DNA of 64,000 nt from Mycobacterium sp. 852002-40037_SCH5390672 (GTDB taxonomy: Bacteria > Actinomycetota > Actinomycetes > Mycobacteriales > Mycobacteriaceae). Below the pieces are notes generated by a model that was not told the DNA's origin, did no database searches, and was given only the letters and a program-made list of their open reading frames with translations. The position numbers were made by a program, and so were the translations under genes. The stretch is from NCBI RefSeq assembly GCF_001665875.1, contig NZ_LZTA01000069.1, positions 124,001 to 188,000 on the forward strand. Reading direction: 5' to 3'. Below, in pieces: positions 43,891-51,785 of this stretch. Position 1 is the stretch's first letter, and each line of letters begins with the position of its first letter.

Positions 43891-45276
43891 ATGGACTTCG
43901 CAGTACTACCGCCGGAGGTTAACTCCGCGCGGATGTACGCCGGTCCGGGGTCGGCACCGATGCTGGCCGCAGCGATGGCCTGGGATGAATTGGCCGCCGC
44001 GCTGCAATCGACAGCGAACTCGTATCAGGCCGAGATCACGGCCCTGACCTCCGGTCCGTGGGTTGGTCCGTCGTCGGCGTCCATGGTCGCGGCGATCACC
44101 CCCTACCTGGAGTGGATGCGGACCACCGGCGCCCAGGCCGAAGAAGCCGCCAACCAGGCCAGAACCGCGGCCTTCGCCTACGAGACGGCATTCGCCGAGA
44201 CGGTGCCGCCCCCGGTCATCACGGCCAACCGCACCCAACTGGCGGCCCTGGTCGCGACCAACGTCCTCGGGCAGAACACGCCGGCGATCGCCACGACCGA
44301 GACCGAGTATGCCGAGATGTGGGCGCGAGACACCGCGGCGATGTTCGGCTACGCGGGTTCTACGGCTGCGGCGACACGGCTGACGCCGTTCGCCCAACCG
44401 GATCAGACCACCACCTCCGACGCCGCGCAATCGGACGCGGTGACCCAGGCCACCGGCACCGCGGCCGGCAGCACGCGCAATGCCGTGGCGCAGCAATCGT
44501 TCTCCGCGGTGCCCAACTTGTTGAACAGCGCGGCGCTGGCGCCGAATGCGGCGCCCCTCGCCCCGACGTCGGCGACGGACCTGCTGGGCCTGGAGAGCGA
44601 CCTCATCGCCATCTTCCTCGACGCGCCGGCCAGCGTCGCCGGACTCGGCATCGACGCGCCGGGCACGTTAGTCGCTCTCCCATTCGACGTGGCCGGCGCG
44701 CTGACCGGTTTCCACACCGACGACATTGTCAGCGGCTGGGCCGGGGTGCAGTCCTGGCCAGGAATGGGCGCGGTGCCGCCATCGCCGTTCCCGGTCATCA
44801 CGAACCCGGCGGGCGGATTCGGATCGTTGATGTCGGCGGGTCTGGGCCAGGCGAACACCGTCGGCGGCCTCTCAGTGCCGCCGGGCTGGACGGCGGCCGC
44901 GCCGGCAATTCGCCCGGCCGCCTTGGTCCTTCCGACCACCACCGCCGGCGCCGCGGCGGAAGCCGCAGCCGCGGCCGCTCCCAGCGGCACCGGCAGTTTG
45001 TTCGGCCAGATGGCCGCTGCGAGCATGGCCGGGCGCGCAATGGCCGGTACCGGTGGCGCCCTCGGTCGCGAGCGGGCCCGGGCCGCCGATACCGTCAAGG
45101 CGACGCGCGAGCCGACGAAGGAGCAGGCGAACGAGCCGGCACCGCCGCAGGTTGCGCCGGGGGGACCGATCACGAGCATCGCCGCCGAACTGCGTGAACT
45201 GGCATCGCTGCGCGACGCGGGGATTTTGACGCAGCAGGAATTCGAAGAGCAGAAAAAGCGCCTGCTCCCAAGCTGA
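43891..45276 (+). CDS. PPE family protein (SVP subgroup) with C-terminal SHOCT-like domain
   Basis: A 461-residue PPE protein. Residues 1-155 are the PPE domain: [21 protein letters not shown] (Pro-Pro-Glu at 7-9), the WVGPSS helix-turn and the [39 protein letters not shown] helices. The SVP motif occurs as [10 protein letters not shown]. The extreme C-terminus ([35 protein letters not shown]) reads as a SHOCT oligomerisation/lipid-binding motif, unusual for a PPE protein. No PE gene lies next to it and no ESX genes are near. It should be exported by a type VII system. The ribosome site GGAGGAGA is strong. Confidence 0.93.
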   Translation: MDFAVLPPEVNSARMYAGPGSAPMLAAAMAWDELAAALQSTANSYQAEITALTSGPWVGPSSASMVAAITPYLEWMRTTGAQAEEAANQARTAAFAYETAFAETVPPPVITANRTQLAALVATNVLGQNTPAIATTETEYAEMWARDTAAMFGYAGSTAAATRLTPFAQPDQTTTSDAAQSDAVTQATGTAAGSTRNAVAQQSFSAVPNLLNSAALAPNAAPLAPTSATDLLGLESDLIAIFLDAPASVAGLGIDAPGTLVALPFDVAGALTGFHTDDIVSGWAGVQSWPGMGAVPPSPFPVITNPAGGFGSLMSAGLGQANTVGGLSVPPGWTAAAPAIRPAALVLPTTTAGAAAEAAAAAAPSGTGSLFGQMAAASMAGRAMAGTGGALGRERARAADTVKATREPTKEQANEPAPPQVAPGGPITSIAAELRELASLRDAGILTQQEFEEQKKRLLPS

Positions 45277-45412
45277 TCCAGGCGCAGATGCTGTGCGTAC
45301 GCCAGCTGGTCCGCGCCAGCACAACGGTTCACGGATTATTCGGCCGCGCGGCGCACCGCGGTGCTACCGTTTGCTGGCCATTCGACACCTCGACGGGATC
45401 CCGGTAGCCCTC

Positions 45413-46186
45413 ATGTTCATGTTCCGGCTCGCCTCCGCGGCCCGTATCGCCGCGACGGGCGCTGTGATCGGTCTGGCCGGTGTGCCGCTGGTCTCGTGCG
45501 GCTCCGCCCCACCGGCGACCACGGCGGCTACCACTTCGTTGACCAAAGTCGTTGCCGCACAGGATAGTCCGTCTCCTGCGCGTGGGGCCGGTCCGGCGAC
45601 AACGACCGCCCCCGGGATGTACGGAAACCCCGCCGCCGCGGCGAAGTACTGGGTGGCGCAGTCGCTCGAGGACAACTGCGGACTCGTGTCGGTCGCCGAC
45701 GTGGTGGGACAAGTCAGCGGCAACGCACCGAGCGAACGGCAGATGCTGGACCTGGCGGAGTCGACGCCGTCGGGGGCCAATCCCGGGCCGATCTACGCGC
45801 CGCGGAACGACCCGAGCCACTCCGGGCCGAATGGCGGCATCTCGATGTCCGACCTGGTCATACTCCTCGACCACTTCGGTATCAAATCGGAGATGACCAC
45901 TACGTCCGATCGGGATCAGAACGGGCTGCCCATCCTCGAGCAATACCTGACGCAAGACCGCAAGGTCATCGCGTTCGTCAACTCCTCGGTGATCTTGAAC
46001 GCCGACGACCAGCGCACCAAGGCCGACCACTTCCTGGTCGTGACGGGCATCGACACCGGCAAAGACATCGTTCATCTCAACGACCCGGGTATCGACCATG
46101 CCGACGAACAGGTCAGCTTCACCAGCTTCATGACGGCTTGGCAGACCAGCGACCAGTCCATCGTCGTCACCGCGGCGCCCGCCTGA
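45413..46186 (+). CDS. Lipoprotein with C39-like papain-fold domain
   Basis: A 257-residue exported lipoprotein. The signal FRLASAARIAATGAVIGLAGVPLVSC has a lipobox with Cys, followed by an Ala/Thr-rich spacer. The rest resembles the peptidase C39-like fold: the catalytic Cys region SLEDNCGLVSVADVVGQVSG, the His region KADHFLVVTGIDTGKD and the Asp region VHLNDPGIDHAD. Homologues in mycobacteria are conserved but uncharacterised; some C39-like proteins are inactive binding proteins, so peptidase activity is inferred. ATG 45413 is chosen. It follows the PPE gene by 136 bases. Confidence 0.8.
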   Translation: MFMFRLASAARIAATGAVIGLAGVPLVSCGSAPPATTAATTSLTKVVAAQDSPSPARGAGPATTTAPGMYGNPAAAAKYWVAQSLEDNCGLVSVADVVGQVSGNAPSERQMLDLAESTPSGANPGPIYAPRNDPSHSGPNGGISMSDLVILLDHFGIKSEMTTTSDRDQNGLPILEQYLTQDRKVIAFVNSSVILNADDQRTKADHFLVVTGIDTGKDIVHLNDPGIDHADEQVSFTSFMTAWQTSDQSIVVTAAPA

Positions 46187-46247
46187 TCACTGGTAACGCC
46201 AGGCGGTTTCGGGCACAGTGTGCAGTAATACCGAGTAAAGGTGCCCA

Positions 46248-47093
46248 ATGGAGAAGTCGACCGTCCCCAATGATCCTGGTGCCGTGCAGATGCGGGTGCA
46301 GGCGTTACTTCGGTACCCGGTGAAGTCGATGCTCGGCGAAACCCTCGATTGCCTGCCGGTCGACGAGCGTGGTGCCGAGGGCGATCGGCGCCTGGCACTT
46401 GTCGACGGTGACACCGGACATGTGGCGAGCGCCAAGAATCCCCGGCTATGGCGTGATCTCTTGACGTGCACCGCCCATGCGGACGCGCAGGGCGTGCGCA
46501 TCAGCCTGCCCGATGGGACCGACGTGGCCGCCGATGATCCCGGCGTCGACGAGCTGATCTCGCGGCTGACGGGACGGCGGGTCCGGCTGGTCGCCCAACG
46601 CCCCGACGGCGCGACATTAGTGCGCCCCGATCCGGAGCAATTGCTCGATCTCGGCCTCGACGCCGAGGTCAGTGGCCGCATTTTGCGGATCGCCGCGGCC
46701 ACCCCGGGCGAGTCGTTCACCGACGAAGCCCCGTTGCATGCGATCACGACGTCCACCCTCGAGCACATCGGTGTGGAGGCGCTGCGCTACCGCCCGAATG
46801 TGGTGATCACGACGCCGCCGGGCTACCCGCCGTATGCCGAAAACGACTGGGTCGGCGGCGGAATCGCCATCGGCGAGGCGCGGTTGCGGGTCCTTACGGC
46901 CACGTCACGCTGCGTGGTCCCCACGCTCGAGCACGGGCCGCTGCCCCGCGCTCCCCAGGCTCTTCGCATACCCGCGGCCGAAAACCGTTTGGACACAGGC
47001 GGTCACGGGAAACAGCCGTGCGCGGGGGTCTACCTCGCGGTGGTGACCAAGGGAGTCATCCGGGTCGGTGACCGCGTCGCCGTCGGGCCATAG
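46248..47093 (+). CDS. MOSC-domain protein
   Basis: A 281-residue molybdenum-cofactor sulfurase C-terminal (MOSC) protein with the N-terminal MOSC_N beta-barrel. It starts with VQALLRYPVKSMLGETLDCLPVDERGAEGDR (the R-Y-P-V-K-S hallmark), and the MOSC core has YRPNVVITTP, WVGGGIAIGEARLRVLTATSRCVVPTLEHG with the conserved Cys. The family reduces N-hydroxylated compounds or handles sulfur for Mo enzymes; the cofactor is not proven here. The start has no strong ribosome site, but the RYPVKS block fixes the frame. Confidence 0.9.
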   Translation: MEKSTVPNDPGAVQMRVQALLRYPVKSMLGETLDCLPVDERGAEGDRRLALVDGDTGHVASAKNPRLWRDLLTCTAHADAQGVRISLPDGTDVAADDPGVDELISRLTGRRVRLVAQRPDGATLVRPDPEQLLDLGLDAEVSGRILRIAAATPGESFTDEAPLHAITTSTLEHIGVEALRYRPNVVITTPPGYPPYAENDWVGGGIAIGEARLRVLTATSRCVVPTLEHGPLPRAPQALRIPAAENRLDTGGHGKQPCAGVYLAVVTKGVIRVGDRVAVGP

Positions 47094-47136
47094 ACGTTCT
47101 GCTCCCGGCGACAAGCAGTGCGGCAGCGCGACGGCA

Positions 47137-47388
47137 TCAGCCACCCAGATTGCGCAGCGCCGTGTCGAGTTCTTCGGCTTGCTCGGCCAACTCGCGGTCG
47201 GACAACTCTGCGTGTCCGACACGCTGCACCAATTCCTGGCGCGTCGCAACTTGCAGGGCGCCCCGGTATTCGGCCGAGTTCAGATCCGCCGGTGCGACGA
47301 CTGCGGCATGCCCCTGGATCACCACCAGCGCTGTGTCCGCGTCCTGGCTGGCGAGCAAGCGCCGCACGTCGTCGGCACCGATGGTCAC
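47137..47388 (-). CDS. Small protein coupled to DUF3072-like gene
   Basis: An 83-residue protein from GTG 47388, which overlaps the stop of the DUF3072-like gene by GTGA. It contains TIGADDVRRLLASQDADTALVVIQGHAAVVAPADLNSAEYRGALQVATRQELVQRVGHAELSDRELAEQAEELDTALRNLGG. The N-terminal beta-like ALVVIQGHAAVV and the charged C-terminal helix suggest a small folded domain. I do not recognise its family. The coupled position places it as the last gene of a five-gene operon headed by an SRPBCC gene and a SigF-type promoter. Confidence 0.7.
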   Translation of the reverse strand: MTIGADDVRRLLASQDADTALVVIQGHAAVVAPADLNSAEYRGALQVATRQELVQRVGHAELSDRELAEQAEELDTALRNLGG

Positions 47389-47600
47389 GAGCCGCCCCGC
47401 CCGGTTCGTTGTTGCAGCTCGTCGATCAAGCTGGAGGCCTGGGCCTTGGTCAGATTGTCGGGGATCTTTTCGCCCGCCTCCTGCGCCAGCGTGTTCAGGT
47501 AGCTGCGCTGCGGACCGGTCATGGGCTCGTCCCCGGTCACCCACTGGGACCGGTCCTTCTCCGGATTCTCCTGTGGCGCCTGCGCCGCATCGTCGACCAT
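47385..47600 (-). CDS. DUF3072-like small protein
   Basis: A 71-residue protein from ATG 47600 (MVDDAAQAPQENPEKDRSQWVTGDEPMTGPQRSYLNTLAQEAGEKIPDNLTKAQASSLIDELQQRTGRG). The block GDEPMTGPQRSYLNTLAQEAGE with the SSLIDELQ end is the DUF3072 signature: a short helix-turn domain repeatedly found in stress-related actinobacterial loci. The function is unknown. ATG 47630 would add ten residues. It overlaps the next gene by four bases. Confidence 0.8.
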   Translation of the reverse strand: MVDDAAQAPQENPEKDRSQWVTGDEPMTGPQRSYLNTLAQEAGEKIPDNLTKAQASSLIDELQQRTGRGGS

Positions 47601-47654
47601 GCACTTGGCTATGCCCGCTACCGCGCCCATGTAATCAGAAGGCGACGTAAAAGA

Positions 47655-47903
47655 TTAGCCGGCCGCGCCAGTCATCTTCATCACCAGAAACACCGCCACC
47701 GCGACGAACGCCACGACGAAGAGGCAGACGGCGACCACCGTGAGCACGGAACTGGGAGCGAATCGGCGGGTGTTCGGCGGTTGCGGCGCAGATACGCCCG
47801 ATGTTTGGGGCGCCGCCGGGGGAGTGGCACCCGGTGCGGTACCCCCACCTGGCTCGAGTCCGGGTGTCTGTGCCGGATCAGGATCGGGAGGTTGCGCGGT
47901 CAT
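47655..47903 (-). CDS. DUF6480-like membrane protein
   Basis: An 82-residue protein from ATG 47903. The N-terminal half is PDPDPAQTPGLEPGGGTAPGATPP, a Pro/Gly-rich stretch typical of DUF6480-like proteins, and the C-terminus is one membrane span (VLTVVAVCLFVVAFVAVAVFLVM). Its start lies 26 bases inside the end of the alcohol dehydrogenase gene, so translation is coupled. Function unknown; associated with stress operons. Confidence 0.8.
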   Translation of the reverse strand: MTAQPPDPDPAQTPGLEPGGGTAPGATPPAAPQTSGVSAPQPPNTRRFAPSSVLTVVAVCLFVVAFVAVAVFLVMKMTGAAG

Positions 47904-49113
47904 GATTGACACCGGCCCTTTCGTCGCGGGCGGCGCCGGAGACATTCGGTCGCATCGCCACCCGAATGCAGTTGTCCTTCTTGTTCTTGAACAGGTCGTA
48001 GGCCCGGACGCCGTCCTCCAGCGACACATCGTGGGTGATCAGTTTGGCCGGGTCCAGATCGCCCTGCTCGACGTAATCGAAAAGCCGGGTTATGTAGCGT
48101 TGTCCGTGTTGCTGAGCCGTTTTCAGGGTCAGGCCCTTGTTGGTCAATACGCCCGTCGGGAACTTGTCGGTCAAGCCGTAGACCCCGAGCACCGACACCA
48201 CTCCACCCTTGCGGCAAGCCAGGATCGCCTGGCGCAACGCGGTGGCGCGATCGGTCTCCATTCGCAGCGCTTGCTTGGCCCGGTCGTAGAGTTGCTGCAC
48301 GCCGGTACCGTGACCCTCCATGCCGACCGCGTCGATGCAGGCGTCGGGTCCCCGGCCGCCGGTCATCTCCCTGAGCGTCTCGTGCACGCTGTCGACCGCC
48401 TTGTAGTCGATGGTTTCCAGGCCAAACTCCTTGCGCGCCAGCGTTAGCCGCTCCGGAATACGGTCGATGACAATAGCCCGCTCGGCGCCCAATAGCAGGG
48501 CGCTGCGGGCGGCCATCAACCCAACGCCGCCGGCGCCCCAGACCGCGACGGTGTCGCCACCGGCGATGTCGCAGAAATCGGCACCCATGAAGCCGGTGGG
48601 CACCGCGTCGGACAGGAACAGCGCCTGCTCGTCGGTGATATCGCCGGGTATCGCGAAGCAGTTGGCGTCGGCGAAGGGCACCCGGACGTATTGGGCGTGT
48701 GAACCCGCGTAGCCGCCAAACGGATGCGTGTACCCGTAGATACCGCCGGACGGGTACCCCAGCAACGGCTGTTGCAGTTCGGCATTGGGATTCGTTGTGT
48801 CGCAGCACGAATACAACTCGTGATCGCAGTACCAGCACCTGTTGCATGCGATGAAGGAGGGCACCACGACCCGGTCGCCCACCCTGGTGTCACGTACCTC
48901 CGGACCCGTCTCCGCCACCACACCCATGAATTCGTGGCCGAACACGTCGCCGGCCCGCATACCCGGCAGATACCCGTCGATGAAGTGCAAGTCCGAGCCG
49001 CACGTCGTGGTGAGCCGGACTTCGACGATCACGTCGTGCGGGTTCAGGATCTTCGGGTCGTCGACCGTCTCCACGGATAGGTCGTTCACGCCGTTCCAGC
49101 ACAGTGCGCGCAT
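47878..49113 (-). CDS. Zinc-dependent alcohol dehydrogenase
   Basis: A 411-residue medium-chain dehydrogenase. The catalytic zinc ligands are in TTCGSDLH and GHEFMGVV, the structural zinc cysteines in CNRCWYCDHELYSCC, and the NAD-binding motif is VWGAGGVGLMAARSAL. The length and the insert FGGYAGSHAQYVRVPFADANCF fit the formaldehyde/S-hydroxymethyl dehydrogenase-like subgroup common in actinobacteria. The substrate is unknown. It lies 14 bases downstream of the SRPBCC gene in a SigF-type operon and overlaps the next gene. The C-terminal 20 residues are extended and rich in Arg. Confidence 0.92.
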   Translation of the reverse strand: MRALCWNGVNDLSVETVDDPKILNPHDVIVEVRLTTTCGSDLHFIDGYLPGMRAGDVFGHEFMGVVAETGPEVRDTRVGDRVVVPSFIACNRCWYCDHELYSCCDTTNPNAELQQPLLGYPSGGIYGYTHPFGGYAGSHAQYVRVPFADANCFAIPGDITDEQALFLSDAVPTGFMGADFCDIAGGDTVAVWGAGGVGLMAARSALLLGAERAIVIDRIPERLTLARKEFGLETIDYKAVDSVHETLREMTGGRGPDACIDAVGMEGHGTGVQQLYDRAKQALRMETDRATALRQAILACRKGGVVSVLGVYGLTDKFPTGVLTNKGLTLKTAQQHGQRYITRLFDYVEQGDLDPAKLITHDVSLEDGVRAYDLFKNKKDNCIRVAMRPNVSGAARDERAGVNHDRATSRS

Positions 49114-49127
49114 GCTCAGCCTTTCAC

Positions 49128-49616
49128 TTACCGCGCGGATTTCCGCGCGCTCGGGTTGGAGCGGATGGTCGGCACCTCGCCGGTCTGCATCAATGCGCGC
49201 AGCCGGTGAAGGATTTTGAAGGCCGCTGCGCCGGACAACAGCGCAGGCGCGGGCGCCTTGACGCGCAGCGTGACCTCGGTGCCAAGCTCATGCGGGGCGG
49301 GCCGATACTTGACGACGATTTCGTTGCCATTGCCGACGAAGCGAACTCCACCGGGGTCGGCGACCAGCCTGGACTCCCACGCCACCCGGGGTTCTGCGAA
49401 CATTCGCCAGCGATAGCGATCCCGTCCGTCGGCGTCGATTTCCGCGATGTCGCCGAGCACCACCGACAATTGGTCGGGATCGCGCCAGAACTGCTCAATC
49501 CGCTCGACCGGGCACGCGACGGTGACCGTTTGGGCCTTGGCCTGCCGGGACGGCAGGTCGATCACCTTGTTCAGCGCGCCCAGCACTTGGCTTTTTGCGG
49601 ACCCCAGATAGCTCAC
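49128..49616 (-). CDS. SRPBCC family protein, first gene of stress operon
   Basis: A 162-residue protein with the START/Bet v1 fold: QTVTVACPVERIEQFWRDPDQLSVVLGDIAEIDADGRDRYRWRMFAEP, then a strand-rich centre and a C-terminal helix (ALLSGAAAFKILHRLRALMQTGEVPTI). GTG 49616 with a GGAG ribosome site is chosen; a start at 49667 would add 17 residues but overlaps the -35 of the SigF-type promoter. It heads a run of closely spaced genes on the same strand. The ligand is unknown. Confidence 0.85.
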   Translation of the reverse strand: MSYLGSAKSQVLGALNKVIDLPSRQAKAQTVTVACPVERIEQFWRDPDQLSVVLGDIAEIDADGRDRYRWRMFAEPRVAWESRLVADPGGVRFVGNGNEIVVKYRPAPHELGTEVTLRVKAPAPALLSGAAAFKILHRLRALMQTGEVPTIRSNPSARKSAR

Positions 49617-49644
49617 CGCGTGCTCCCTCCGTCGGGGCATTGCG

Positions 49645-49670
49645 GTACCCGCCCACGGGTCACCCAAACC
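49645..49670 (-). promoter_or_regulatory. SigF-type promoter of stress operon
   Basis: On the reverse strand GGTTT (49670-49666) and GGGTAC (49650-49645) are separated by exactly 15 bases, a full match to the mycobacterial SigF pattern GGTTT-N15-17-GGGTA. It lies about 28 bases before GTG 49616. Confidence 0.65.
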
Positions 49671-49822
49671 GGCCGCGCAGTAGCAGCTTGCATCGCGCCG
49701 ACGGGCGCCATGCGCGATCCAGCGTTGGGTCTTCCGCGATGAAGGTCAGACGGCGTGCCAGTCAGTCGTCGAAAGGGCTGTCGCCCAAGACGTTCCGGAC
49801 GGGCACGTGCTGGGCGACGATT

Positions 49823-50077
49823 TTAGTTCTCGGCGTTCGGCGTGGGACTCTGCGCAGACTCCCACTTGGCCTCGAGCGACCGTGTCACCCTGGTGCCGGC
49901 GGGCAGGTCGAGCTGAAAGGTTTCACCGCCGTCGGTCTCGAACGTGATCAGATACCCCGCCTCGCTGGGGTCCTTGAAAACCACTTTGTACGGCTGCTCG
50001 CCCGAGCCGCGGTCCACGGCGATGATGTCGCCAGGGGTGACGTCGTCGATCAGGTTGTTGCCGGAGACTTTGGACAT
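49823..50077 (-). CDS. Small protein of unknown function
   Basis: An 84-residue protein, MSKVSGNNLIDDVTPGDIIAVDRGSG then QPYKVVFKDPSEAGYLITFETDGGETFQLDLPAGTRVTRSLEAKW. The strand-rich pattern with DIIAVD, YKVVFKD, YLITFETDGGETFQLD and TRVTRSLE suggests a small beta barrel such as an SH3-like fold. No signal or membrane span. It is not recognisable as a named family. Its position between the stress operon and an alcohol dehydrogenase remnant gives no clue. Confidence 0.65.
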   Translation of the reverse strand: MSKVSGNNLIDDVTPGDIIAVDRGSGEQPYKVVFKDPSEAGYLITFETDGGETFQLDLPAGTRVTRSLEAKWESAQSPTPNAEN

Positions 50078-50142
50078 ATGCTCGACGTTAGCCGAAAAGA
50101 CGCGGCCACCGTCCGGGCGGCGGTCTCAGTGACCGACCTCAC

Positions 50143-50361
50143 CTAGGGCTGCAGGAAAGCCTTGATGGCACGGCGCTCATCCATGGCCCGGTAGGCCTCG
50201 GCGACCTGGACGGGGTTGATCCCGCGATAGTCCCAAAGATCTGAACCGCACACACAGGTCGCGGCGGTGCGGATGATCGCGTCGGTGGGGGCGACGATCT
50301 CGGGCTCCGGCAGGTCTTCGAATCGGACATCACCGGCGCCGTAGATGACAGCTCCTCGCAT
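50143..50361 (-). pseudogene. Zinc alcohol dehydrogenase remnant with in-frame internal deletion
   Basis: The 72-codon frame joins the N-terminus of a zinc alcohol dehydrogenase (MRGAVIYGAGDVRFEDLPEP, then ATCVCGSDLWDYRGINPVQ) directly to the family's C-terminus (VAEAYRAMDERRAIKAFLQP). About 250 residues, including most zinc ligands and the NAD-binding domain, are missing. The join sits at a Gln codon that both sides normally carry, so a deletion at short homology is plausible. The frame is kept and a GTCCAG-like junction is visible, but the product cannot be an active enzyme. Confidence 0.85.
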
Positions 50362-50424
50362 AACGTCTCCCTCTCGAGGTAGTCGCCCCGACCGCTACCC
50401 GAAACCGATGCCTTTAACCGCGCC

Positions 50425-50973
50425 TCACCGCCATTTGATGCCGCATCCGATCGATGGACGCTGTTCGGGATTCACCGGTCGCCCGGCCAGTACCGCGTCG
50501 ACCGCAGCGCGGACGTCCGCGGCCGTGACAGGTCGGCCGTTGCCGGGTCGCGAATCATCAAGCTGGCCGCGGTAGACCAATCGACGTTGACCGTCGAAAA
50601 CGAAGGTGTCGGGGGTGCACGCGGCCGAGAAGGCGCGGGCGATGTCTTGGGTTTCGTCGTACAGGTACGGGAACGTCCAGCCATGGTCACGGGCCTCCGC
50701 GACCATGTGATCAGGTCCGTCCTGCGGGTAGGTGACCACGTCATTGCTCGAAATGCCCACCATCGCAACGCCTTGCTCGGCGAGGTCGCGACCGAGCGCT
50801 GCAAGCCCGTCGGCGACGTGCTTGACGTAGGGGCAGTGGTTGCAGATGAAGGTGACGACCAGGGCGGGACCCGTCAGGTCGTCGCGACTGAGCGTGCGGC
50901 CGGTGGCCGGTTCGGGCAGCGCGAAGGCCGGTGCCACAGTACCGAGGGCGAGCATGGTGGACTCGATGGCCAT
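50425..50973 (-). CDS. Redoxin/thioredoxin-fold peroxiredoxin-like protein
   Basis: A 182-residue protein of the AhpC/TSA-redoxin fold. The region ALVVTFICNHCPYVKHVADGLAALGRDLAEQGVAMVGISSNDVVTYPQDGPDHM has the active CxxC as CNHC, and the C-terminal half TFPYLYDETQDIARAFSAACTPDTFVFDGQRRLVYRGQLDDS completes the fold. This is the YahD/TlpA-like thiol-disulfide subgroup found widely in actinobacteria, probably a thiol-dependent reductase. ATG 50973 lacks a ribosome site and is preceded by TACCCT seven bases upstream, the leaderless pattern. Confidence 0.88.
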   Translation of the reverse strand: MAIESTMLALGTVAPAFALPEPATGRTLSRDDLTGPALVVTFICNHCPYVKHVADGLAALGRDLAEQGVAMVGISSNDVVTYPQDGPDHMVAEARDHGWTFPYLYDETQDIARAFSAACTPDTFVFDGQRRLVYRGQLDDSRPGNGRPVTAADVRAAVDAVLAGRPVNPEQRPSIGCGIKWR

Positions 50974-50980
50974 GCCGGCC

Positions 50981-50986
50981 AGGGTA
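50981..50986 (-). promoter_or_regulatory. -10 element of leaderless redoxin gene
   Basis: TACCCT on the reverse strand, seven bases before ATG 50973. Confidence 0.4.
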
Positions 50987-51201
50987 TCGCCATTTCGCTC
51001 GTTCGCGCACTAGACGTGACCTTGAGGGCGAAACATGCGGCGGCACTTGTCAGTTCATGGCAATCGGACCCCGGCTTCAAATTTTCTCCGACCGCGCCGA
51101 CGAGTGACCCAGCACACGTCCATGTTTGAGCGGCGCAGCGCGTGGAATCACACATGTTGGCACGAACGAACGTTCTTGGCCAACCCTCAAGGAGTATTTC
51201 G

Positions 51202-51759
51202 ATGAGTGAGCACAACAAGGCCGACGAAGCGCGCAGGGGCCTGATCGATTCGGTCAAAGGCAAAGCCAAAGAGGTCGTCGGCGCTGTTACGGGCAACGAA
51301 TCGCTGACCGCCGAGGGACAACTCGAGCAGACCCAGGCGCATGAACGCAAAGAAGCGAATGCGACCGAGGCCGTTGCCGAAGCCCAGGTCAAGCAGGCAC
51401 AAGAGGACGCGGCCGAAGCCAGGGTCGACGGCGCCCGACAACGCCTGGCGGCGAACGCTGCGGCCGTGGCCGCCGAGGATTCGATCGAGGCGCGAGAGGC
51501 CGCGCAGAAGCGCGCGGCCGACCAGGCGGCACATCAGCAGGCGACTGCCGCAAAGACCCAGGCCGAGCTGGACGCCCAGCGCGAGATACAACGGGCGAAG
51601 GCCGAAGAGCGCGCCGAAATCCGCGAGGCGTCCGAGGAGGTCATCGACGCCGTGGCCGAACACCAGACCTCGGTTCAGGTGGCCCGCAACGACGAGTCGG
51701 AGGCCGACCGCCTGCGACGCCATGCCCAGAACGTGACCGACGAAGCCGACCTGCCCTGA
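51202..51759 (+). CDS. CsbD-like domain plus Ala/Glu/Arg coiled coil
   Basis: A 185-residue protein. ATG 51202 is preceded by AAGGAG. The first 45 residues resemble CsbD, a small stress-induced domain (DEARRGLIDSVKGKAKEVVGAVTGNESLTAEGQLEQ). The rest is a long charged helix rich in Ala, Glu, Gln and Arg (AVAEAQVKQAQEDAAEARVDGARQR and similar), predicted as a coiled coil. An in-frame ATG at 51142 would add 20 unrelated residues. CsbD-type proteins rise in general stress. It pairs with the next gene, which has a similar coiled-coil composition. Confidence 0.8.
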   Translation: MSEHNKADEARRGLIDSVKGKAKEVVGAVTGNESLTAEGQLEQTQAHERKEANATEAVAEAQVKQAQEDAAEARVDGARQRLAANAAAVAAEDSIEAREAAQKRAADQAAHQQATAAKTQAELDAQREIQRAKAEERAEIREASEEVIDAVAEHQTSVQVARNDESEADRLRRHAQNVTDEADLP

Positions 51760-51785
51760 CGGCGGGTCTCACCCAGGAGAAGTTG

